From assembly GCA_000145985.1 (NCBI GenBank), contig CP002098.1, positions 620,001-684,000 of the forward strand: DNA of 64,000 bases. The letters are read 5' to 3'. How positions within the stretch are numbered: the stretch's first letter is position 1; every line of letters starts with the position of its first letter. Shown piece after piece: positions 54,334 through 62,541 of the stretch. Origin of the DNA: Ignisphaera aggregans DSM 17230. GTDB taxonomy: Archaea > Thermoproteota > Thermoprotei_A > Sulfolobales > Ignisphaeraceae. Under the pieces are notes generated by a model. The model made no database searches. It was not told the DNA's origin and saw only the letters and a list, made by a program, of their open reading frames with translations. The translations under genes were made by a program, and so were the position numbers.

Positions 54334-54704
54334 GGAGATGTTGTCTGAAACTGATCTAACAACACTATAAATATCTATAGCAGGTGAACAGGCTTCTTCG
54401 CTATATCCGATGATCGCAGATGCTAGTTGGGTACAGCTATCAGAAACCTCTACAGGCTACATACCTCTAAAAGGAGTCTCTGCACACCTTAACTTCTACA
54501 AGAGCTATCTAGGGTTCCAAATATATCACTGCAATTAGCTTTTCTAGAGAGTCCCACTAAGATGTAAGGTATAGACTGGATGAGAGGTGGCTGAACTTCA
54601 TCAGAAGAATGAAAGGGAATTAGTACTTTTTTGTAATGCTAACTTACGCTAAAGTGTCGCTACTTAAAATCGAGTTTTGTCGACTAGACACTAGAGGTAA
54701 GGAA
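54334..54704. other. Divergent promoter region with a weak ORF
   Basis: Between the divergent PRTase and methyltransferase genes. A 42-codon plus frame (ATG 54410, MIADASWVQLSETSTGYIPL onward to TAG 54536) has protein-like composition but no partner or ribosome binding site; it could be a remnant. The rest is AT-rich and must hold the two promoters. Confidence 0.3.
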
Positions 54705-56810
54705 ATGTCTTGGCTTAGCTTACAATTAAAACCTGTCATATCTTTGCTTCAGAGCAGAGTTGCCCGTGTAAATGCTGAAAAGGTTAATAAATGGATCGAA
54801 GTGCAGGGATTGGGGCGGGCTACGGATCCAAAATATGTGCTAAGCGTACATCTAGCATTCAATGTTTTTGCTAGGCTGCTAATCTATGAGAGGCATGTAG
54901 GGGAATTGAGGAACAGCTTAACGCTCCTAGATATTGCAGATTCTGAGAAAGATGTGCTTCAAAGTTCTGCACTTAAGCCTTATGTGCTAGATGAGATATC
55001 CGACGAAATTCTAGAGGACTCAATTAGAGATGAGATTTTCCGAAGGGTGACCACCATAGCTAAGAGGTATAGCTATGCAGACGCTGTAAATGATGAACTG
55101 GGTAAAGCATTCGAAGAACTCATACCCAACGCTGAGCGTCGAAAGCTAGGCCAGTTCTTCACACCTATACCAATAGCGGATCTAATGGTCGAATACATAC
55201 GTAGGAATGTGGAGAGGGGGAGGATAGTTGATCCAGCTGTTGGAACCGGCAGATTTATACTTAGGTTGATGCTGAAGAGTGGGATCTCTAAGGACTACAG
55301 AATTACGGGTATAGACGTAAGCCCCCTAATGATATTGCTCACCGCTACAAACATATCCTATGTCTCCGACCTTAAGCGTTTAGAGCTTATAGTGGGAGAC
55401 ATGTTCGACCTCGATGATGCTATAAAGGAGAGCGATGCCATAATATGCAACCCTCCCTACAGTAGGCACCACGAATTAGAGCCCGACTATAAGAGGAAGT
55501 TACAGGAGAAAGTTAAGGCTGCTAGTGATGTGACGCTATCAAGGTACTCAAGTTTCTTCGCATATGCTCTGCTCTACCTCTCATCCCTATTAAAGAAGGG
55601 TGGATATGTGTCGTATATATGCCCCCTAGAAATATTTGAAGCAAATTATAGCGATGTTGTAAAGAGGTATGTAGCTGAACACAATCTACTTGAAAGAGTG
55701 ATTGTATTCGACGAGGATTCGTTCATCTTTCCATACGCAGAGAACGCTGCTACCGTAATTTTCTTGCACAAAGATTCGCCTACAAAAGTGTACTTTGTGA
55801 GAGTTAAAACCATTGAGGCAAGCTCCTTAGAGAAACTTCTGGAAGCTGTAGAAGAGGGAGACTTTGGATGGTGCTCTACTAAGATTGTAGATATCTCTGA
55901 ACTTCTGAATACGAGCAATTGGAGTCTGTACTATGTTAAAAGGGCTATCCCCATCATTGAGGAGGTGATACACCATCCCCTTGTTGTCTCCTTCAAGCAC
56001 ATTGCAAGAATAATGCGCGGAATAGCTACAGGAGCCAACGATTTCTTCTTGCTTAACGATGAAGAGGTGAAGCGATGGGGAATCGAGGAGGAGTTCCTCA
56101 GACCAGCACTAGTAAAAACAAGGTGGGTTCTGAACTATGTTTATGATAGAGAAGCATTTAACAGATTGAGGAATGCGAATGAGAAGTGTTGGCTCTTCTA
56201 CTGTCAAGTACCCCCTGCACTGCTGAAGGGGAAAAATGCATACAAATATGTAAGCTATGGGGAGAGATTGGGATTACCTAACAGAAGCTTGATCCGCTTA
56301 AGGAGGATCTGGTATCAAGTTGAAAAACGGGAACCACCGCCAATAGTCTTCACGTACCTCTCCCGAGGAAGACCAAGGTTTATACATAATGAAGTCGGTG
56401 CTCTACCACTCAACACATTTCTATGCATTTATCCGCTACCAGAAATCTCAAAGGACGAAGTACTCCTCAGAGCATTACTGGCCTATCTGAACTCAAACAT
56501 AGCTTTAGAGCTACTTAAAATAGTTGGAAGGAGGTATGGAGGTAGCACATTGAAGCTAGAGCCTAGAGAACTTGACGAGTTACCTGTACTAGATGTAAGA
56601 AAGCTGAGCCGCGAAGAAGCGGAGCACTTAGCTCGATTATTCGACGAGCTCAAATATGCTACTAGAGGTGATGAGGAATTAAAGTCAAAAATTGACAATG
56701 CCATCCTCTCCATTTTAAGGAGGTACAGCGCAGTACAACCAAAGAGAACTCTGGTGGATTATATGAAAAATATGAGGGTGGGAACAGCTTCACTAGTTAA
56801 TGTCCTCTAG
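54705..56810 (+). CDS. N6-adenine DNA methyltransferase of a restriction-modification pair
   Basis: 701 aa from ATG 54705, which has AGAGGTAAGG just before it; the frame is open 23 codons further up. Motifs: LGQFFTPIPIADLM (G149 to P154), DPAVGTGRF (from D176, SAM loop) and CNPPYSRHH (N249-P-P-Y252, catalytic). The C-terminal about 300 residues (IMRGIATGANDFFLLNDEEV, PLNTFLCIYPLPE, GRRYGGSTLKLEPRELDELP) are the TaqI-like/type IIG-type target recognition region. The arrangement is gamma-class adenine methyltransferase. It overlaps tail to tail by 14 nt with the endonuclease gene. It should protect the host's sites from that enzyme; the recognition site is unknown. Confidence 0.93.
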   Translation: MSWLSLQLKPVISLLQSRVARVNAEKVNKWIEVQGLGRATDPKYVLSVHLAFNVFARLLIYERHVGELRNSLTLLDIADSEKDVLQSSALKPYVLDEISDEILEDSIRDEIFRRVTTIAKRYSYADAVNDELGKAFEELIPNAERRKLGQFFTPIPIADLMVEYIRRNVERGRIVDPAVGTGRFILRLMLKSGISKDYRITGIDVSPLMILLTATNISYVSDLKRLELIVGDMFDLDDAIKESDAIICNPPYSRHHELEPDYKRKLQEKVKAASDVTLSRYSSFFAYALLYLSSLLKKGGYVSYICPLEIFEANYSDVVKRYVAEHNLLERVIVFDEDSFIFPYAENAATVIFLHKDSPTKVYFVRVKTIEASSLEKLLEAVEEGDFGWCSTKIVDISELLNTSNWSLYYVKRAIPIIEEVIHHPLVVSFKHIARIMRGIATGANDFFLLNDEEVKRWGIEEEFLRPALVKTRWVLNYVYDREAFNRLRNANEKCWLFYCQVPPALLKGKNAYKYVSYGERLGLPNRSLIRLRRIWYQVEKREPPPIVFTYLSRGRPRFIHNEVGALPLNTFLCIYPLPEISKDEVLLRALLAYLNSNIALELLKIVGRRYGGSTLKLEPRELDELPVLDVRKLSREEAEHLARLFDELKYATRGDEELKSKIDNAILSILRRYSAVQPKRTLVDYMKNMRVGTASLVNVL

Positions 56811-57621
56811 AAGCTTTATCTAGGAGCTTCAATCCTTCATCAGTTATTCTGAGATTTCCATTAACAAATTCCGCCATGGGCCACAGCTGCCCCATCTCGT
56901 CAATTAGAACCCTTCCTCGTATATCTGGAAGGGGGTTAAATTCTCCAAATAGTACACCATACTTCAAGCATGAGATGTAGTATGTCATCTTTTTCGTCTT
57001 TCTATCAACTTTAGCCTTCACTCCTTCTATAGACTCTCCGATCCTTTTACGCTCTATAAGGTTGCGAACAGCACTAAATGTTGTTGCATATGCTCTATCG
57101 TAAAATGTTTGTACAATTACTATTTCCTTATTGAAGTATGTTACCCATTTAATTAGAGGTTCAAGATCCTCCTCTTTAATAGTAAACGTAGGACCCAGTA
57201 TAGAGGTCTTTCTACGCTTCTTTCCTTGGTACTCCAGCATTTTACCTACATGCCATTTGCTCACCTCTACCTCCACACCAAAAAGTGCTTCCTCCACCAC
57301 TTTATCAGCTTCACTATTAGGGACATCCATCAGGTTATCCATTATACTACCCCATCTCTGCTTCAACTCCTGATAGGTATTGGAGTCGAAGACTAAGAGG
57401 TCGGGTCTTTTTCCGTGGAGGTACATTCTCTGAAGTCTCTGGTAATACCTAGCATACTCCTCGAAGCTGAAAGAACCAGCTCTCGAAACACCATACCTTA
57501 CTGCAACATATCTCCCTGTATCATTGATGGCTTCAAGAACTCTATCTTCAGACCACGAACCCATGGACCAATTGATTAGAAAGTCAACGCCCCTAGGTTT
57601 AGGAATCTTCGGTTTTTTCAT
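56797..57621 (-). CDS. Type II restriction endonuclease-like partner
   Basis: 274 aa. RPDLLVFDS (D74) followed by ALFGVEVEVSKW (E117, E119, K122) fits a PD-(D/E)XK active site, here P-D-(x)n-E-x-E with a lysine nearby. The helical N-terminus, basic middle (KRRKTSILGPTF) and C-terminal segment (DIRGRVLIDEMGQLWPMAEF) resemble the AccI-type group in general look, but I cannot confirm this. The gene is convergent with and overlaps the methyltransferase by 14 nt, the usual geometry of many type II systems with opposed genes. Start is ATG 57621. Confidence 0.75.
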   Translation of the reverse strand: MKKPKIPKPRGVDFLINWSMGSWSEDRVLEAINDTGRYVAVRYGVSRAGSFSFEEYARYYQRLQRMYLHGKRPDLLVFDSNTYQELKQRWGSIMDNLMDVPNSEADKVVEEALFGVEVEVSKWHVGKMLEYQGKKRRKTSILGPTFTIKEEDLEPLIKWVTYFNKEIVIVQTFYDRAYATTFSAVRNLIERKRIGESIEGVKAKVDRKTKKMTYYISCLKYGVLFGEFNPLPDIRGRVLIDEMGQLWPMAEFVNGNLRITDEGLKLLDKASRGH

Positions 57622-57797
57622 AGCTCTACACTTAAGCTACGTTATAGATACCCCTCTTAATATTTTTATCTTCTTGTCTACTATTTCACATCTCTTTACT
57701 TCTTACCATGAATATTTTCACACTACCTTAGAGATAAGATGCAAATATCCAGCATCTAGCCACTATATCTACCCCTATTATAGTTCCTAGTCTAGCT

Positions 57798-59099
57798 TTA
57801 TCTGCTTTGCTCCAACATCTGCTGAACCACTGTGTATACCAGTCTCGGATGTTTTGTGTGTATTGGTATAAGTTTCTTTGGCTTCAATATATCTACTATG
57901 TTTCTCAGCTCATGTGGATAGTAGTGTCCTGAGAATCTTGCTCTATATATCTGTATCCCTAATGTATATAGCCATGTTATAAGGGTCTTCTCCTCAACCT
58001 CAAGTTCTGTTTCTAGAGGTTCTGGTGTTGTTAGAATTGCTATAGCGTTCCTCGGCAGCTCCTCTCCCCAGAGTCTCATCTGCCTAAGCATCTCCAGAAA
58101 ACTCACAGGTTCTTGTATCAATAGAAAGTTTTCTGGTGTTCTAAAAACATCTTGTTTTAGACCTACATACTGTAGTGGTACTGTAGTGGGTTTCTCTAGC
58201 TCGATTGCAATTGCTATTCTAGATAAATCTATGTTGTTTGTATTGCTTGTTTTGAGCCACTTGGGCAGAACATCGATGATTCTAGGTGATGCAATGGTGA
58301 TGGTTCTTCCACTAAGTAGTGCTAGCTCAGATATCGCTGTAAATAGTTCATAGTCTAGAGGATCTATCGATATAATTACCAATATATTCTCCATAAGAAT
58401 TCTATTCATTATATTTCTAAACTCTTCAGAACCTATAGGAGTCTCTATTCCACCAATATTTGTAGCCTCTAACAAAGCTATATCCAGATTCATCGAATCT
58501 ATAGCTCTCTCTATATTCGACAATGTATCAATCCTAGATCTCAGCGGGCTATCAACCCTGAGATCCCCACTATAAAACAATGTTTTGCTGTATCCCTCAT
58601 ATAGAAAAGCATATGATGGATAAGCACTATGGCTTACAGGTATAGGAATAACACCATGTTCATCCATATGATAAGCACTAAACTCCTCAATCTTTATATT
58701 TAGTCTATGGGGTATCTCAGCAAGCCATGTAGATGATCTTCTATACCAATCCTCAATAACCTCTAGAATATCTATAGATGGGACATATACTTTTACCCCT
58801 GGTGGAAGTGCTCCAAGTAATCCAAGATGATCTAAATGGAAGTGAGAGATATAGATAGCATCTATATCCTCAAATATGTTTAGCGGTGGTATAGCACCAA
58901 TACTCCTCAGCTCATTTATACCAAGAGGCTGGATTCTCCCACGATAATATTTTCTAAGAACCTGGAATCTAATACCATTATCAAAAACAATCTTTCTATC
59001 TCTATCTTTAACCAGTACACAGTTACCACCAATCTCCCCATAACCACCATAGATCTCTAAAGTTAGAGAGTCTTCAGATATTGTTAGCTGAGGCTTCAT
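57798..59099 (-). CDS. Beta-CASP/RNase J-like metallo-beta-lactamase protein
   Basis: 433 aa. YGGYGEIGGN (17-26) and HFHLDH (86-91) are the RNase J-like start and the metal-binding H-x-H-x-D-H motif. Further metal ligands appear in LFYSGDLRVDSPL and near the end SGHYYPHELRNIV and LIPIHTKHPRL, where the last histidines match motif A-C of beta-CASP nucleases. It should cut RNA or DNA, 5'-3' or endonucleolytically. It is the last gene of the DUF499-like/helicase operon: its ATG overlaps the helicase stop by four bases (ATGA). That linkage suggests a nuclease arm of that system. Confidence 0.88.
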   Translation of the reverse strand: MKPQLTISEDSLTLEIYGGYGEIGGNCVLVKDRDRKIVFDNGIRFQVLRKYYRGRIQPLGINELRSIGAIPPLNIFEDIDAIYISHFHLDHLGLLGALPPGVKVYVPSIDILEVIEDWYRRSSTWLAEIPHRLNIKIEEFSAYHMDEHGVIPIPVSHSAYPSYAFLYEGYSKTLFYSGDLRVDSPLRSRIDTLSNIERAIDSMNLDIALLEATNIGGIETPIGSEEFRNIMNRILMENILVIISIDPLDYELFTAISELALLSGRTITIASPRIIDVLPKWLKTSNTNNIDLSRIAIAIELEKPTTVPLQYVGLKQDVFRTPENFLLIQEPVSFLEMLRQMRLWGEELPRNAIAILTTPEPLETELEVEEKTLITWLYTLGIQIYRARFSGHYYPHELRNIVDILKPKKLIPIHTKHPRLVYTVVQQMLEQSR

Positions 59100-62000
59100 C
59101 CACCTGTACCCTCAGGTCTAAATCTATATCTCTTAACACTAACCTCTCTCCACCTCATATTATTTACAGGGTCTTGAATTGCTAATATTCTAGGACTCTT
59201 TGTACCAATTCCATAGACTATATAGAGCCAATACTTATCACCCTTCTCTCTAGCAACATTAAACTCTGCTTCAGTAAGCTCTACCTCTAGATCCAGTCCC
59301 GATTTCCCCTTAACCTCTATAAACCTTATCTCACCAGTTCTAGGATCTCTACTAAAAATATCGAAATGCTCCCTCATGCTAACATCCTCTGGAATTCTTC
59401 CAGATTTAATCTCATACTCCATAGCTATCTTCATAGCCTTCTCCTCTATCTCCTTAACCATAACCGGTGTAGGTATAGCACCCTGAGCAGCTTCAGAGGG
59501 GGTGGTAAAGATTATTGCACCTAGATACTCCATCTTATCGCTATAGAGATCAAGATTATTTGGTCTAGGCTCCCAGTATTGATGATAAGCACTAAAACCA
59601 AGTCCCTCAACCCTAGATATATATTCTCTAAACTCCTTCAGAGCCTCAGACACAACACTCCTTAGAACAATCTTTGACGCACTTATTTTAAGAGACTCTA
59701 GGAATTCATTTGGAATAGAGTATTCCTGTATAGCAGATACAATATTATTTTGAGAAGAAGCTACAGTAATTATTTCAAATAGTTTCCTCCCCCTGATAAA
59801 CTCCCTATCATTATTCTTTACACCAACACCAATAACCTCTGAATATATGGGTCTATCTCTAAAGAATACCATAACCCTAAATAGGTGAAGCTCCTTTAAA
59901 CCTTCTAACTGTGCTGAAGATAATAGGTATACAGGTTTATTGTCAGTATTTGGAAGAAGCGAATTGATATTATCATAAATATCGTATATGTTGTCCAGTT
60001 TTGATGTATCTACATATATTCTATTTCCATCAATTTTAACATTAAGCTTTCTTAAACTTACAATAACTATGAATAGATCCTTAAACACTCTCTCAACTTC
60101 ATTTCCACGAAAATCACCAAGAATATCACGAAGTATTCTCTCAATTCTTATTGTAAGTCCTTTTCTAGCTAATCCAATTCTCTCAAGACTCTTCTTCAAA
60201 GATTCTAAAGCACTTATGATACTTTTGATATAGCTCTCTAGACCTATACGACCCTCGCGTATATATGTTAGCAAAGCCTTGTATTCACTATATTTTGGAA
60301 CTCCCTTCTCAGTATCAATTGGAATAGTGATATGTCCTTCCTCTGTCATCATATCTATCACTACCTCCTCTCCTATAGGCACCTTAGATTCTTGTAGTGA
60401 GCGTCCAAGTGCTAACAGCTTCTTGTATAGAATATCTAGAACATCTTTATCACTCCTTATATCTAGGAATATTGTATAGCTGGTAACATCTCTCTCCTGC
60501 CCAAGTCTCCAGACTCTTCCAAGTCTCTGCTCTATTTTGATAGGGCTCCAAGTAGGTTCATAGTTTATTATAATATTTGCTACCTGTAGATTTAGACCCT
60601 CAGAAGCAACATCTGTAGAAATAACAACCTTGATACGGCCTTGACCCAAATATTTCTTTAAATCCTCTATATCAGGATTTCTCCTTTCTCTCCACCCAGG
60701 AATCTCTATCCTTTCACCAGTAATGAGAGCTGCCTCCTTTGCAATATCTGGCATCTCTATAGAGAGCTGTCTATAGATATACTCAGCAGTATCTCTATAC
60801 TCAGTAAACACAACAACTTTCTCCCCCCTCAAAACATGTTCCTCAATAACTCTAAACACTGTTCTAAGCCTACTATCACCACGTCCAACAATACTATTGG
60901 CATAGCTTACAAGAGTCCTAATTATCTCAACATCTCTATCATTGATTAGAGGGGCACATTCTTCAGCAAATCTATTGATAATCTCATCAGGATTCTTCTC
61001 CTCTTCATCATAAATATCACTATAATCCTCAAATCCGAGTCCTAGAAGAGCATCAGCTATACTCCTAGCCTCTTCATCAAGTTTAGCAACATCTAATGAA
61101 GGTGCTCTGCCTTTAACTACCATAGCTCTTTTGCTTATTATCCTCTCAAGAGTTTTCATTGCTGCATATGGACTTGAAGAAGCTCTTTTTGCTATGAGTG
61201 CAAGTAGAAGTGGTAATGCTTTTGGCTCTTCACCAACATATTCATGATACTCTAAAAGTTTGTCTCTAAGAAATTCGAATAGAAGTTCATTAAATTTCTC
61301 CTCCTCTGGAGTGGCTTTTACAACTCTTGCAATAAATCTTGCATTTTTAAATATGAGTCTATGTTCATACACATCATTTATATCCATCTTAGTTCTACGT
61401 ACAACAATAGCATCACGTGTAAGGCTATAGAAAGACTCATTATCTAACTCCTTCTCACCCCCAATAAGATATGGATCCACAAGCCTTAGCCTAGATATAT
61501 AGTCTGCTACATACCCCCTATGTGGTGTAGCTGACAATAAAATTACATTACGATTAGCAACCTTAGCCAACTCCTCTACAAGTTCATATCTCTGTGTAGC
61601 ACTCCTTTGACCAGATCTTGTTTTTCCAACTCTATGTGCTTCATCAACTATAACAATATCCCAATCAACACCAAGTATCTTCGATTTATGTGGTTCTCTC
61701 TTCACAAGATCTATCGATGCTAGATACCATCCATCGGGAAAACCCTGGCGATGATATGCATCAATAACCTTTCTCTCTATGACTTTAGCTAGAACTCCAA
61801 AACGCTTAAGTTCTGATCTCCACTGCTCTACAAGGATTCTAGGTACAAGGATCAGTATTTTTCTAGCTCCATCTCTCTTCTCAAGCATTTTAGCAATTAG
61901 TATTGCCTCAATGGTTTTACCAAGCCCTATCTCATCACCAATCAATATCCTTATAGGTCTACGAAAAGCTAGCTTAAATAATAACTCTACTTGGTGTGCA

Positions 62001-62179
62001 AATGGTAATGCTGGTGGATCTGCTTTACAATTCAATATAAAGAAAAATGGGTGGTAATCAAAACCTCTAATAACCTTGGAGAAAAGCTGTAGTGCTTGTT
62101 CCCTAGTCAATTCTGTGTAAGATTCTGAAGGCCTTAGCAATTCTACACACACCCCAGAACCCTTCATTCTCATAAGCAT
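59096..62179 (-). CDS. SNF2-type helicase with C-terminal DUF3883 domain
   Basis: 1027 aa. Helicase motifs: ILIGDEIGLGKTIEA (Walker A, 81-89), VIVDEAHRVGK (DEAH, 179-182), LLSATPHRG, STDVASEGLNLQVAN (motif V) and QRLGRVWRLGQERDV (motif VI). This is the SNF2/HepA group of superfamily 2 translocases. The C-terminal domain contains EHFDIFSRDPRTGEIRFIEV followed by KGKSG, the DUF3883 (NOV) nuclease-like pattern D...E-x-K. Such helicase-DUF3883 fusions occur in defence systems such as DISARM-like loci. It overlaps the upstream small gene by 77 nt, so the start may be ATG 62179, 62173 or 62164. Confidence 0.9.
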   Translation of the reverse strand: MLMRMKGSGVCVELLRPSESYTELTREQALQLFSKVIRGFDYHPFFFILNCKADPPALPFAHQVELLFKLAFRRPIRILIGDEIGLGKTIEAILIAKMLEKRDGARKILILVPRILVEQWRSELKRFGVLAKVIERKVIDAYHRQGFPDGWYLASIDLVKREPHKSKILGVDWDIVIVDEAHRVGKTRSGQRSATQRYELVEELAKVANRNVILLSATPHRGYVADYISRLRLVDPYLIGGEKELDNESFYSLTRDAIVVRRTKMDINDVYEHRLIFKNARFIARVVKATPEEEKFNELLFEFLRDKLLEYHEYVGEEPKALPLLLALIAKRASSSPYAAMKTLERIISKRAMVVKGRAPSLDVAKLDEEARSIADALLGLGFEDYSDIYDEEEKNPDEIINRFAEECAPLINDRDVEIIRTLVSYANSIVGRGDSRLRTVFRVIEEHVLRGEKVVVFTEYRDTAEYIYRQLSIEMPDIAKEAALITGERIEIPGWRERRNPDIEDLKKYLGQGRIKVVISTDVASEGLNLQVANIIINYEPTWSPIKIEQRLGRVWRLGQERDVTSYTIFLDIRSDKDVLDILYKKLLALGRSLQESKVPIGEEVVIDMMTEEGHITIPIDTEKGVPKYSEYKALLTYIREGRIGLESYIKSIISALESLKKSLERIGLARKGLTIRIERILRDILGDFRGNEVERVFKDLFIVIVSLRKLNVKIDGNRIYVDTSKLDNIYDIYDNINSLLPNTDNKPVYLLSSAQLEGLKELHLFRVMVFFRDRPIYSEVIGVGVKNNDREFIRGRKLFEIITVASSQNNIVSAIQEYSIPNEFLESLKISASKIVLRSVVSEALKEFREYISRVEGLGFSAYHQYWEPRPNNLDLYSDKMEYLGAIIFTTPSEAAQGAIPTPVMVKEIEEKAMKIAMEYEIKSGRIPEDVSMREHFDIFSRDPRTGEIRFIEVKGKSGLDLEVELTEAEFNVAREKGDKYWLYIVYGIGTKSPRILAIQDPVNNMRWREVSVKRYRFRPEGTGG

Positions 62180-62537
62180 TTACTATCTTACTATACCAGA
62201 ATATAGCTTCAAACTCCCCTATACCCACAATAGCATCGCCAAGCTGTAAAGCCTTTGAAGAACTCTTTACACATTGTCTAAAACCTGTAAAGATTACAAG
62301 TCTCCTAAAAATATCCTCTGCCTGTGGCCCCTCAAGATATATAGTCTTTCCCGATCTACTCCTCTTTACAGAAGCATCAAATCTCTCAAGAAAACTAGAA
62401 ACAACATCATATTCACAATAAGCGCTAAACACTCTACTACCAATATTATCATAGAAATACACAACTTCAATAGGATTTCTATGCTTTCTACTTCTAGTGA
62501 AGAAACGTATTGTAAATATCTTTTCTGTCTCCCCCAT
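62103..62537 (-). CDS. Hypothetical 144-aa protein of the DUF499-helicase operon
   Basis: ATG 62537 (MGETEKIFTIRFFTRSRKHR) has a GAGGAG box before it and lies 4 nt after the upstream stop, so it is preferred over ATG 62585. The protein is basic at the N-terminus and has an alpha/beta middle (EVVYFYDNIGSRVFSAYCEY, GKTIYLEGPQAEDIFRRL). It ends in a helix (VCRIAKAFRILHRID). No family recognised. It is locked between the DUF499-like gene and the helicase by overlap on both sides, so its product is probably a partner of theirs. Confidence 0.7.
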   Translation of the reverse strand: MGETEKIFTIRFFTRSRKHRNPIEVVYFYDNIGSRVFSAYCEYDVVSSFLERFDASVKRSRSGKTIYLEGPQAEDIFRRLVIFTGFRQCVKSSSKALQLGDAIVGIGEFEAIFWYSKIVNAYENEGFWGVCRIAKAFRILHRID

Positions 62538-62541
62538 AGAA

